Positions 7,658 through 15,218 of a stretch of DNA of 64,000 bases are shown here, piece by piece; the first letter of the stretch is position 1; the number at the start of each line of letters is the position of its first letter. The notes beneath the pieces were generated by a model, which was not told the DNA's origin, made no database searches, and saw nothing but the letters and a program-made list of their open reading frames with translations. The stretch is from a virus: IMG/VR virus record IMGVR_UViG_3300008267_000189, positions 1-64,000 of that record. One strand, given 5' to 3'. The translations under genes were made by a program, and so were the position numbers.

Positions 7658-8487
7658 TGCCTTTTTTATCTGATCAAAACTACCCAAAAGATTATGGAAC
7701 AAAAGCCTATCCGGTCGGGGCTGAAGATAGTAGTGAAGTCTTAAAAAGAATAGAACCTATCCTAACGCCTGAAAAATTAGTCAATAGATATTTAAAAGGT
7801 ATAAATCTTTCTCAATATTCTAATGATGATTTAAAAGATATAATTGGAATTGCTGCTGATAAAACAGAGCTTTTAATAGGAACCACAGTCACTCCTGTAA
7901 AAAGAAAAGAAAAACATCCTTTTGATAGAAACCTATACCGAAGCTTCATCCACATAATGGCAAACTTTGGCCCGATTCTTCAAATTAATAAATTTTGTAT
8001 CAGAAGCTCGAACGATAAGAACATATTTGAAATACCTGCTGACTGGATTGATGCAGCTAGGTTTTATCAAAAACAAATAAATGTTATTCCTTTAACAGTT
8101 GTAGGAGCTACAGGCATCAGTCAAGGTCAGCCCACGGGCGCAGCCGGGCTAGCTTTTATTGCAGCAATGAACGGAGGGATTGACTGGGTTCCTTCTTACT
8201 GGGAAATCGAATATACAACAGGTGTGTGTACTAAAGAAGGACAGGTCCCATCTATCGTGAATGAATTGATTGGATGTCTTGCGGCCATTAATATTTTGGG
8301 TAATTTAGGAGCGCAAAATAAAAACACTTCTGTAAGCATAAGCCATGATGGTATTTCTCAGTCCAGCTCTAATCCAGGTCCAAACCTCTATCAGACAAGA
8401 ATTGCAGAATTAATGGCAGAAAGAGATCAAATGGTAAAGAAAATTAAAGGTGTATTTTATAATAAAAGATTTGTAACAAATATTTAA
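7657..8487 (+). CDS. Putative connector/neck structural protein
   Basis: I place the start at the ATG at 7657 because AGGGAG lies 6 bases upstream; an in-frame TTG at 7651 is less likely. The 276-residue product contains FEIPADWI, IDWVPSYWEIEYTTG and a late ISHDGISQSSSNPGPN segment. It ends in a helical region (LYQTRIAELMAERDQMVKKI). I recall this arrangement in conserved structural proteins of large myoviruses that lie near neck genes. The exact position in the virion is not established. Confidence 0.55.
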   Translation: MPFLSDQNYPKDYGTKAYPVGAEDSSEVLKRIEPILTPEKLVNRYLKGINLSQYSNDDLKDIIGIAADKTELLIGTTVTPVKRKEKHPFDRNLYRSFIHIMANFGPILQINKFCIRSSNDKNIFEIPADWIDAARFYQKQINVIPLTVVGATGISQGQPTGAAGLAFIAAMNGGIDWVPSYWEIEYTTGVCTKEGQVPSIVNELIGCLAAINILGNLGAQNKNTSVSISHDGISQSSSNPGPNLYQTRIAELMAERDQMVKKIKGVFYNKRFVTNI

Positions 8488-8496
8488 TGATATTAT
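8488..8496 (+). promoter_or_regulatory. Extended -10 TGATATTAT, leaderless start
   Basis: The element ends 7 bases before the ATG at 8503, with only T-rich sequence and no Shine-Dalgarno between. Transcription would start at or next to the start codon. Confidence 0.5.
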
Positions 8497-8502
8497 ATTT
8501 TT

Positions 8503-9984
8503 ATGTATAAAAAAATTATACAAGAGATTAAAAAGAATGAAAACAATAATGATTTAAGTTATTTAAATAATGTAAAACTTAACCCAGAACATGGCAAAAA
8601 GATAGCCCAAGCCTATCAGGACATGAAGCACGATCCTGACCATCCCGAAGTTCAAAAAGCATACTCAGCACTCATTGACGAGACAAAACAACAATTTAAT
8701 GATATGATGAATAAAGGATTGAAAATATCCCGCATTGAACCAGGAATGGAAAATCCTTATAAAAGTTCTAAAGAGTTACACAATGATGTTAAAAATAATA
8801 ACCACTTATGGTATTTTCCTACAGAATCGGGCTTTGGAGATAATGAACAATTAACAAAACACCCAATGTTACAGTCCACAGGTGTTAAACATGGCGATAA
8901 AGAATTATTAGCAAATGATATGTTTAGAATAGTTCACGATATAAACGGGCATCATTTAGGAGGAGAGTCAGGGTTTGGACCTACAGGCGAGCATAAAGCT
9001 TACCTCACACATAAAAAAATGTATTCGCCATTAGCGAGTAAGGCTCTTGCTTCAGAAACTTTAGGACAAAATTCTTGGGTTAATTTTGGGCCTCATGCAG
9101 AGCATAATCAAAAAAATCCAAACCAAACCGTTTATGCCGAACAAAAGGCAGGGCTATTACCGGAAGAAATAGTAAACGGAGATTGGCATAAAAACGAAAT
9201 CCAGAAAGGAGAATTAATGGAAATTTTAAAAAATTTTGCATTAACAAAATCTTATGAGTATTCGCAAAAATATCCAAAAATTTCTCAAAAAGATTTAAAG
9301 AAAAATTTTAACAAACTTCTCAGAAATGGAGTCGCATTACTAGGGCTGGTTCATGCTCATAAATACATGGATATGCCAAACCAATCCAATAATTCCAATA
9401 AATTAATCCCGGAAAGCAATATTTCTCAAGAATTTGAAAGAGATAGAAAATCATACTCTGATAAATATAATACCAATCAAGGTACAAATTTTTCAGATAA
9501 ACAAAAAAAAATAGATAATTTTTTAAAAACAACATCAATGATTGAGAGTTCTGGAGGCAAAAATTTAAAACATCCCAGAATTAAATACGGAATGCATGCC
9601 GGAGACAAAGCAGTGGGGCAATGGGCTTTGATGCCAAAAACTATTAAGGAATTAGCAGGAAGAATGGGTGATAATTCTGAAATAGCTCCTTATGCTAAAA
9701 TGGATAGTAAAAAAATATCACAGAATTTATCGCAGAATCCTGGTCACGAAAAACAGATAGCATCCTTTTTAGCAAATAAACTATATGACAAATTCAGTGG
9801 CGATGAAAACAAAATGGCATACGCTTGGAATCAGGGGCACAATATAAATCCTGATTCATTTAAAACAGACAGAAAAGATTATCTAAATCATGATTATGTA
9901 AAAAAATATAATGAATATAAAACTAACAACACCCCCAAACAGGAGATTTCTAGATCTATTGCAAATTTTGACAAAAATAAATAA
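8503..9984 (+). CDS. Polyvalent protein with C-terminal lytic-transglycosylase-like domain
   Basis: This 493-residue protein has two recognisable parts. Residues about 85-225 match a domain typical of phage polyvalent proteins: FRIVHDINGHH, then GFGPTGEHKAYLTHKKMYS, then ASETLGQNSWVNFGPH, then YAEQKAGLLPEE. That domain has conserved His/Asp/Glu residues that suggest an enzyme. Residues about 338-480 look like a soluble lytic transglycosylase: TTSMIESSGG with a candidate catalytic Glu, then GDKAVGQWALMPKTIKELA and AYAWNQG. Polyvalent proteins are thought to enter the cell with the genome. The lytic domain could help cross the cell wall during entry. Localisation is inferred. Confidence 0.72.
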   Translation: MYKKIIQEIKKNENNNDLSYLNNVKLNPEHGKKIAQAYQDMKHDPDHPEVQKAYSALIDETKQQFNDMMNKGLKISRIEPGMENPYKSSKELHNDVKNNNHLWYFPTESGFGDNEQLTKHPMLQSTGVKHGDKELLANDMFRIVHDINGHHLGGESGFGPTGEHKAYLTHKKMYSPLASKALASETLGQNSWVNFGPHAEHNQKNPNQTVYAEQKAGLLPEEIVNGDWHKNEIQKGELMEILKNFALTKSYEYSQKYPKISQKDLKKNFNKLLRNGVALLGLVHAHKYMDMPNQSNNSNKLIPESNISQEFERDRKSYSDKYNTNQGTNFSDKQKKIDNFLKTTSMIESSGGKNLKHPRIKYGMHAGDKAVGQWALMPKTIKELAGRMGDNSEIAPYAKMDSKKISQNLSQNPGHEKQIASFLANKLYDKFSGDENKMAYAWNQGHNINPDSFKTDRKDYLNHDYVKKYNEYKTNNTPKQEISRSIANFDKNK

Positions 9985-9995
9985 TTATAAAAAAT

Positions 9996-10229
9996 ATGAA
10001 AAAAAATACAAATCAGTCTCTTATTAATAAAGCAAAAAAAAGAAATTGGGACGATTTGGCGCATGATATAATTCAACTAGAAAAATCTATTGAAAAAGAA
10101 AAAAATTCTAAATCATTGATTTTATTAAAAAATAAGCTAAAAATATTAGAAGAAGAAAAAAGTAGCCGTCTTTTCGATTGTTTTGATATGAAAAATTTTT
10201 TAAACAAAAATAATGAAGATTTTGAATAA
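9996..10229 (+). CDS. Small coiled-coil hypothetical protein
   Basis: The 77-residue product is Lys/Glu-rich and largely helical (residues about 22-60), with no motif recognised. It follows the polyvalent gene by 11 bases. Only a weak purine-rich leader precedes the ATG. Confidence 0.5.
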   Translation: MKKNTNQSLINKAKKRNWDDLAHDIIQLEKSIEKEKNSKSLILLKNKLKILEEEKSSRLFDCFDMKNFLNKNNEDFE

Positions 10230-10272
10230 AATATTCTAAAAAAACAAATACTTAACTGTCTGAAATATCTGA

Positions 10273-10290
10273 AATAATCTTTATATTATA
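10273..10290 (+). promoter_or_regulatory. Late-type promoter motif AATAATCTTTATATTATA
   Basis: This is one of the best copies of the recurrent motif. It lies 18 bases before the start at 10309, with AAGAGG between motif and ATG. Confidence 0.5.
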
Positions 10291-10308
10291 TTGTTTTTAA
10301 GAGGACAT

Positions 10309-10845
10309 ATGGATATTAAAGAAGATGAAATCAAAGAAATAAATAAGTTAGGCAATCTTAATGGAGATGAGGTAAAATTGGTCACCCTAAAAGGCGGCCT
10401 CCATATTGGAATTGGCAAAAAATCTGAAGACAGTAAAAAAAGTGCAATTTTAGCAGTCGGTTCACATCCTGCCTTAGTTTCTTATCAAATTTCTAAACAA
10501 TTTAATCAAAAATTTGAACAAAATCTAACCAAAGCCGAGGGAGAAATAACACCCGAAGTGATTGATTATTCAAAAAATTTGTCTCCTTTAAACAAAAATA
10601 TACTCGGTTTAGATATATATGCTATCAAAACAGGTAATGATATAGATTTTAAAATTACCAAACATAACTTTGAGATCTTTTCTATCCAGGCAACAAATGA
10701 CATGGGTATTCTTTCTTTGAACAAAACAATCAAAAATGATGAAAGATTGTCAAACCTTAACAAAAATGAATTAAGCAAAAACTTAGAAAAAACTATAAAA
10801 CAATTTGCTAAAAATAATGAATTAAAAATTAAGAAAAAATTCTAA
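10309..10845 (+). CDS. Hypothetical virion-block protein
   Basis: I choose the ATG at 10309, which has AAGAGG 5 bases upstream, rather than the in-frame TTG at 10291. The 178-residue protein has a beta-rich start (VKLVTLKGGLHIGIGKKSED), a middle with VGSHPALVSYQISKQF, and a Lys-rich helical end. No family is recognised. Confidence 0.6.
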   Translation: MDIKEDEIKEINKLGNLNGDEVKLVTLKGGLHIGIGKKSEDSKKSAILAVGSHPALVSYQISKQFNQKFEQNLTKAEGEITPEVIDYSKNLSPLNKNILGLDIYAIKTGNDIDFKITKHNFEIFSIQATNDMGILSLNKTIKNDERLSNLNKNELSKNLEKTIKQFAKNNELKIKKKF

Positions 10846-10847
10846 AT

Positions 10848-11720
10848 ATGGATAAATTAAAAATACCCTTTCCTCCCAACCCTGATATTGGAATCAATCT
10901 GGATTCTCAGGATGAGTTTATTAAAAATAGAGGGGTAAATCTTGAACATTATGTAGCAATACCATCTCCAATAGGATTAAAAGATAGAGGAGATTACAGA
11001 AGAACAGACCAATACGATTCTATTTCTTCAAATGGAATGATTTACAAAAAAGCCGGATGTTTTACTGGTGTTATTGTTTCTAACTCAAAAAGAAAAACAA
11101 CAGGAGAAGGTGGTATAATTGACCATTCTACTGCAAGACTTCTGTTGCCTAGATTTTATAACGATCAAAAAGAAATACATCTTGCCCCTGGAGATAGGAT
11201 TTTTATAAAAGACATAGATGTACTTGTGTCAAACTATCAAAGAATGCAATATGACCCGGGAAATTTTGATAGAGCGCAATTTCCTATAAAATGTGTTGAA
11301 CATTTAATAGACAGTCGAGGGTTAGAATACAAAGAAGGAGTACATTTTAAAATTCAGGATGGATATGTTGAATGGATTGACGGGAAAGACAATCCGGGAA
11401 TAGACCCCGATACCGGCAAGGGAAGAGTTTATTCAATAAGATATAAATACAATGCTCATTGGTATATAACCGAAATACCGAACGAAGTCCGAGTAGCGCA
11501 AACATTTGGATCTAATGGAGAAAAAACTGCAGAAAGAATGCAGTATTCTGCCATCATTCAAAGAGAATATGTTTATTATAATCAAAATAATGATATTAAT
11601 AAGGATTATGGAAAGGAAAAACTAATTAGAAATATAGAAGAACCAAAAGATCCTATCGATACCATTTATGAATACGAAGTAAAAGTCGATATGAACGATA
11701 TAGGAGAACAAGATGAATAA
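10848..11720 (+). CDS. Putative head-tail adaptor/neck structural protein
   Basis: The 290-residue product begins with the Pro-rich FPPNPDIGINLDS. It contains STARLLLPRFY, APGDRIFIKDIDVLVSNYQ, VYSIRYKYNAHWYI and EVRVAQTF, and ends in an AIIQREYVYY segment. This order of motifs is what I recall from a conserved structural protein of SPO1-like and other large myoviruses, often assigned to the head-tail junction. It starts 2 bases after the previous stop and overlaps the next gene by 8 bases. Confidence 0.6.
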   Translation: MDKLKIPFPPNPDIGINLDSQDEFIKNRGVNLEHYVAIPSPIGLKDRGDYRRTDQYDSISSNGMIYKKAGCFTGVIVSNSKRKTTGEGGIIDHSTARLLLPRFYNDQKEIHLAPGDRIFIKDIDVLVSNYQRMQYDPGNFDRAQFPIKCVEHLIDSRGLEYKEGVHFKIQDGYVEWIDGKDNPGIDPDTGKGRVYSIRYKYNAHWYITEIPNEVRVAQTFGSNGEKTAERMQYSAIIQREYVYYNQNNDINKDYGKEKLIRNIEEPKDPIDTIYEYEVKVDMNDIGEQDE

Positions 11721-12105
11721 ATTTTTTAGAAGAAAAATCGATGGGAGATGTGTAGAAGATTCTCAAACGATTGATAATATTGAACATAATTCGGAAGCAG
11801 GTGGTCAAAAAAATATGGAAGTAGGACCAGGACTGGTCTTTATAGGCGATGCTAGTTCTGAATTAATTGTGAATCCAGGAGATCAATTATTCTTTTTTAA
11901 ATCCACCACAGGATTTGGTTGGGTTAAAATGTCAAAAACATCGGGAATAGGCGCTGTAGGATCGGTTCCTGCTGATGATACTTTCCCAATTGAAGGAGAA
12001 GGATTTACCAGATATTCTGCGGTAGATTATAAGTATATAAAGGCAAGTTCTGGGGTTTACCTTTATGTTTTAAGGGATGATAATCAGTTAAGGATTAATC
12101 CTTAA
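11713..12105 (+). CDS. Small beta-rich structural-type protein
   Basis: The 130-residue product is predicted beta-rich (GPGLVFIGDASSELIVNPGD, then QLFFFKSTTGFGWVKMS) with glycine turns, resembling small virion or decoration proteins. It is translationally coupled to the adaptor-like gene. No specific family is recognised. Confidence 0.6.
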   Translation: MNKFFRRKIDGRCVEDSQTIDNIEHNSEAGGQKNMEVGPGLVFIGDASSELIVNPGDQLFFFKSTTGFGWVKMSKTSGIGAVGSVPADDTFPIEGEGFTRYSAVDYKYIKASSGVYLYVLRDDNQLRINP

Positions 12106-12119
12106 TAGGCGGCAATGAA

Positions 12120-12407
12120 ATGAGTTCTTCTAAAAAATTAGAGAATTTTCTAAAAAAATCAAAGAATGAGCAAAAAAAAGAGGCTCAAATAAAAAAGACA
12201 GAATGTATAAGCTGCGCAGATTGCGGTTTTAATTTATATGAAGGCGGAAAAAATTTAACATTATGCATTTGCTACGGCGAGGATTGGAATAAAAATATTA
12301 AAATTCAAAAGTCTGAAAACGCTATAAAAATGCAATTTCCTAAGACTATAGATCCAGAAAATATTGAGATGTTATTAAATACTTTAAAAAATATGAACAA
12401 GGAATAG
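12120..12407 (+). CDS. Small Cys-rich, probably zinc-binding protein
   Basis: The 95-residue protein has a lysine-rich N-terminus. A cysteine cluster follows (CISCADC and then LCICYG, residues about 29-51), spaced as in a zinc ribbon or knuckle. The C-terminus contains MQFPKTIDPENIEMLLNTL. It sits 2 bases before the polyvalent cyclase-like gene and may work with it. Metal binding is inferred from cysteine spacing. Confidence 0.55.
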   Translation: MSSSKKLENFLKKSKNEQKKEAQIKKTECISCADCGFNLYEGGKNLTLCICYGEDWNKNIKIQKSENAIKMQFPKTIDPENIEMLLNTLKNMNKE

Positions 12408-12409
12408 GT

Positions 12410-14203
12410 ATGAAAGAACAAATGACCTATGTAGCAATTGACGCTGACGATGTAGGAGAAAGTATCGGAGGAGCTGTGCTTTCTGATGATGCGAACAAAC
12501 TCTCAACAATATCGGGGAAAATAAATACTGGCGTACAGATCTTTGCCAAGTGGGCGGAATATAATGGCGGATCTATAATAAGCAGTGGTAGCGATGAAGC
12601 TATTTTTCAAGTACCTTTAACTAGTATTGAAGAGTTAGAAGATTTGAAAAATAAATACCAAAACCATACCGGCTTTTCAGTTTCAATTGGTATTGGAGAA
12701 AAAATTTCTGATGCTGCAAAAGCTTTAATTTATGCTAAAGTAAATGGCAAAAATCAGATAGTTGATTATTCTCCTGAGATAGAAGAAGTAATGAAACAAT
12801 CTATTACAGGTAATTTAGATAAAATAAAACCAGAACAAAAATTAGAAGGTGGAATAGGGGACGAAACAGAAGAATCAGACGTAGATGAAAATGAGTTCAA
12901 AACAGGTATTACAACTGAAAGAGAACATACTGAAGACGAGGATACAGCTGAAGAAATTGCTTTAGATCATCTTACAGAAGATCCTGAGTATTATTCTAAA
13001 CTTAAAGAAATGGAATCTAAAGACGAGCCAGATGAAGAATCAGATGAAGAATCAGATGAAGAATCAGATGAAGAATCAGATGAAGAATCAGATGAAGAAT
13101 CAGATGAAGAATCAGATGAAGAATCAGATGACTTGTCAAACTCAATAGCCATGGAAATGGAGCCTGATGAAGAATCAGACGAAATGGGTCAGCAAGACTT
13201 GGATATCGATGGTCGTCCAGATATCCAGGAGGAACATGGAAAAATAAATCCCGAGCAGGATGACATAGACAAAGATGGGGATGTTGAACATGAAGAAGCT
13301 ATGGCTGTAGATGCTAACGAAGAAGATAGCTATAACGATGAAAATGATTTTGAAGATGAATATTTAGAATCAGATGAAGAATCAGATGAAGAATCAGATG
13401 AAGAATCAGATGAAGAATCAGATGAAGAATCAGATGAAGAATCAGATGAAGAATCAGATGAAGAATCAGATGAAGAATCAGATGAAATGGATCAAGAAGA
13501 TCTTACTGATGAATCTTTAAAACAAGCTATATTTGATAGTTTACAAATTTTTAAACAAAACAAAGATATTTTAACAGCTCTTGCCACAGAAAATCCAGAT
13601 TTATATAATGCTCTTGTTGTTTCTTTACAATCAATGATAGAAATGGCAAAAGAACTTGGATATGGTGGGTATGAAGATGATTCAAACCAAGGGATGGATG
13701 AAGATTTAAATCCGAACGATTTTGAAGTATTTGATGAGGAGTCTTCGCCAGATAATGCTGAAATGTCACAAGAAGAACTTTCTCCAGAAGATTTTGAAAA
13801 AAATGAAACCTTTTATAAATTAATAAATAAAATTAATACTGCAAAAAAAACTCTTGAGTTAAAAAAGAAAGAAGATAAGAAAAAAATGCTTTTAAAATTA
13901 AAACAAAAATTGAATAAGTTTAAAAGCAAAAATTTTCAACCCGGAAAAGATAAATCTAAATTTAAAGACAAAAAAAAGAAGGTTCCAAAACCTAAAAAAG
14001 TAGAAGCAGCGTCATTTTGTTCTTCCTCTAATCAAAAAATGAAAACATCTGGAAAAGATTGTAGAGCAAATGAGGATAAAGATTCTCCTGTATGTGCTGC
14101 AAGGAAAAAAATGAATTGCCGTGGCAAGAATGCCGAAAAAGGTTCTGCTATTCAAAAATCTGAAAAATTAAAGAAATTTTTGGAGAAAAAAAGAAAAAAG
14201 TAA
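12410..14203 (+). CDS. Polyvalent protein with mCpol/GGDEF-like domain and DEES repeats
   Basis: Residues 1-120 look like a minimal palm polymerase/cyclase domain of the Cas10-GGDEF-mCpol group. There is an initial YVAIDADDVG strand with metal-binding-type Asp11/Asp13, and a GSIISSGSDEAIF hairpin in which GSDE (60-63) replaces GGDE/GGDD. Then comes FSVSIGIGEKISDAAKALIYAKVNG, typical of GGDEF domains. The middle is extremely acidic, with 8 and then 9 tandem DEES units. Residues about 370-410 are helical. The C-terminus is basic with a Cys motif (SFCSSSNQKMKTSGKDC, then CAARKKMNCRG). The family in cells makes cyclic or oligo-nucleotide signals. Placement in the virion block suggests delivery with the DNA. 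The 597-residue product ends at a TAA directly after a slippery A AAA AAG. Confidence 0.62.
   Translation: MKEQMTYVAIDADDVGESIGGAVLSDDANKLSTISGKINTGVQIFAKWAEYNGGSIISSGSDEAIFQVPLTSIEELEDLKNKYQNHTGFSVSIGIGEKISDAAKALIYAKVNGKNQIVDYSPEIEEVMKQSITGNLDKIKPEQKLEGGIGDETEESDVDENEFKTGITTEREHTEDEDTAEEIALDHLTEDPEYYSKLKEMESKDEPDEESDEESDEESDEESDEESDEESDEESDEESDDLSNSIAMEMEPDEESDEMGQQDLDIDGRPDIQEEHGKINPEQDDIDKDGDVEHEEAMAVDANEEDSYNDENDFEDEYLESDEESDEESDEESDEESDEESDEESDEESDEESDEESDEMDQEDLTDESLKQAIFDSLQIFKQNKDILTALATENPDLYNALVVSLQSMIEMAKELGYGGYEDDSNQGMDEDLNPNDFEVFDEESSPDNAEMSQEELSPEDFEKNETFYKLINKINTAKKTLELKKKEDKKKMLLKLKQKLNKFKSKNFQPGKDKSKFKDKKKKVPKPKKVEAASFCSSSNQKMKTSGKDCRANEDKDSPVCAARKKMNCRGKNAEKGSAIQKSEKLKKFLEKKRKK
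13031..13126 (+). repeat. Tandem 12-bp repeat, 8 copies (DEES)
   Basis: Eight essentially identical copies of GATGAAGAATCA encode DEES units inside the polyvalent cyclase-like gene. Identity at DNA level points to recent expansion or gene conversion with the second array at 13373. Confidence 0.95.
13373..13480 (+). repeat. Tandem 12-bp repeat, 9 copies (DEES)
   Basis: Nine copies of the same GATGAAGAATCA unit as at 13031, in the same reading frame. The two arrays are separated by about 245 bases of non-repetitive acidic coding sequence. Confidence 0.95.
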
Positions 14204-14241
14204 CAGGGTCGCTAGATAAGACAAGTGGTGGACTACCGACC
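14194..14241 (+). promoter_or_regulatory. Probable programmed -1 frameshift signal
   Basis: The zero frame reads AGA AAA AAG TAA, giving the canonical slippery heptamer A AAA AAG at 14194-14200 (the one used in E. coli dnaX), with a stop codon immediately after. Six bases downstream, GGTCG (14207-14211) can pair with CGACC (14237-14241), extended by TAG with CTA after one mismatch. Slippery site, spacer and stem have the geometry of a -1 frameshift element. A homopolymer sequencing error is the alternative. Confidence 0.6.
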
Positions 14242-14457
14242 AAACAGACCACAAAACATATCTCTAAACCCCATCATCAAGATGGGACTGTTAAAGGATA
14301 TAAGATAAAAGATACAGATCCTTCAACAGGAAAGGCAAAATGGATTGACGGATCAAGGGGATTGGCCATGGACAATAGTGGGAATCCTGTAGCTCCTGAA
14401 GGGCAAAGTCCTGTGAAAGGAACTAAAAATAAACTTCCTCTTCCAGGTCTTGTATGA
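14200..14457 (+). CDS. C-terminal extension reached by -1 frameshift
   Basis: This frame is open from just after the slip site to the TGA at 14455-14457, which overlaps the next gene's ATG. It would add 85 residues to the 597-residue polyvalent protein, for 682 in total. It has no usable start: no ATG occurs before codon 51 of the stretch, and no ribosome binding site. The sequence looks like real protein (TSGGLPTKQTTKH, then KIKDTDPSTGKAKWIDGSRG, then a Pro/Gly-rich tail). Without it the 250-base interval 14204-14453 would be the largest non-coding gap in the virion block. Confidence 0.58.
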   Translation, partial: VTGSLDKTSGGLPTKQTTKHISKPHHQDGTVKGYKIKDTDPSTGKAKWIDGSRGLAMDNSGNPVAPEGQSPVKGTKNKLPLPGLV

Positions 14458-15218
14458 TTTTAATTGATATAGAAATAGAAGGAAATTTAGAACAAGATAT
14501 TGATAAAATAAAAAATAGCATTAGGGAAGATCTTAGACTTACAGTCAAGGCAATGGGTTCTAGTACATTAAAAAAAGCAGAAGAACTTGCTCAACAACAT
14601 CTTTCTCCTAAACTTGCCACTATGTATAAAGCGGCTTTAAAAATAGAACAATTATCAGAAGATACTGTAATTATCGAACTGGATGAAAAAGCGATCTGGA
14701 TAGAAAAAGGTCGTAAGGCAGGTTTTATGGAAGACCTTCTTAAATCAGGCACAAAAAAAGCTAAAGACGGTTCTAAATATAGAATAATACCTGTGGGAGA
14801 ATCGAAAAGATCTTCCCAACCAGCTTCAGTAGGAGAGAATCTTGTACCGGAAATAAAAACTTTTTTACAAAAAAAAGGCATCAGAACGGGAAAAAATAAT
14901 CTGGAATTGGATGATAACGGGAGTCCGAGGCTTGGTAAAATAAGTACTTTCAATATAAAAGATTTAAAAGATAAAAAACAATTTTCTGATAATATATCTA
15001 GAATAAGTGTTTTTCAAAATAAAAACCCTAAAACAGGCGGGGTTGAAAAAAGTATAACGGCTTTTAGAGTTATATCAGAAAAACATAGAGGAACAGGAAA
15101 ATGGGTCCATCCCGGAACTCCTCCTGTAAATATATTAGAAAAAGCTTTTAAATGGTCTGAACAATTGTGGGAAACAGAATTATTCCCCGCAATGAAGTTA
15201 AGATATGAAGGTAAATAA
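14454..15218 (+). CDS. Putative neck or tail-completion protein
   Basis: The 254-residue product has a helical N-terminal third. A segment IWIEKGRKAGFMEDLLKSG follows, and a C-terminal part with RGTGKWVHPGTP and KAFKWSEQLWETELFPAMK. This arrangement (EKG near the middle, WVHPG near the end) is typical of phage tail-completion or minor tail proteins of the HK97 gp10 type. It overlaps the preceding frame (ATGA) and the next gene (TAATG), placing it in a head-tail junction operon. Confidence 0.58.
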   Translation: MILIDIEIEGNLEQDIDKIKNSIREDLRLTVKAMGSSTLKKAEELAQQHLSPKLATMYKAALKIEQLSEDTVIIELDEKAIWIEKGRKAGFMEDLLKSGTKKAKDGSKYRIIPVGESKRSSQPASVGENLVPEIKTFLQKKGIRTGKNNLELDDNGSPRLGKISTFNIKDLKDKKQFSDNISRISVFQNKNPKTGGVEKSITAFRVISEKHRGTGKWVHPGTPPVNILEKAFKWSEQLWETELFPAMKLRYEGK

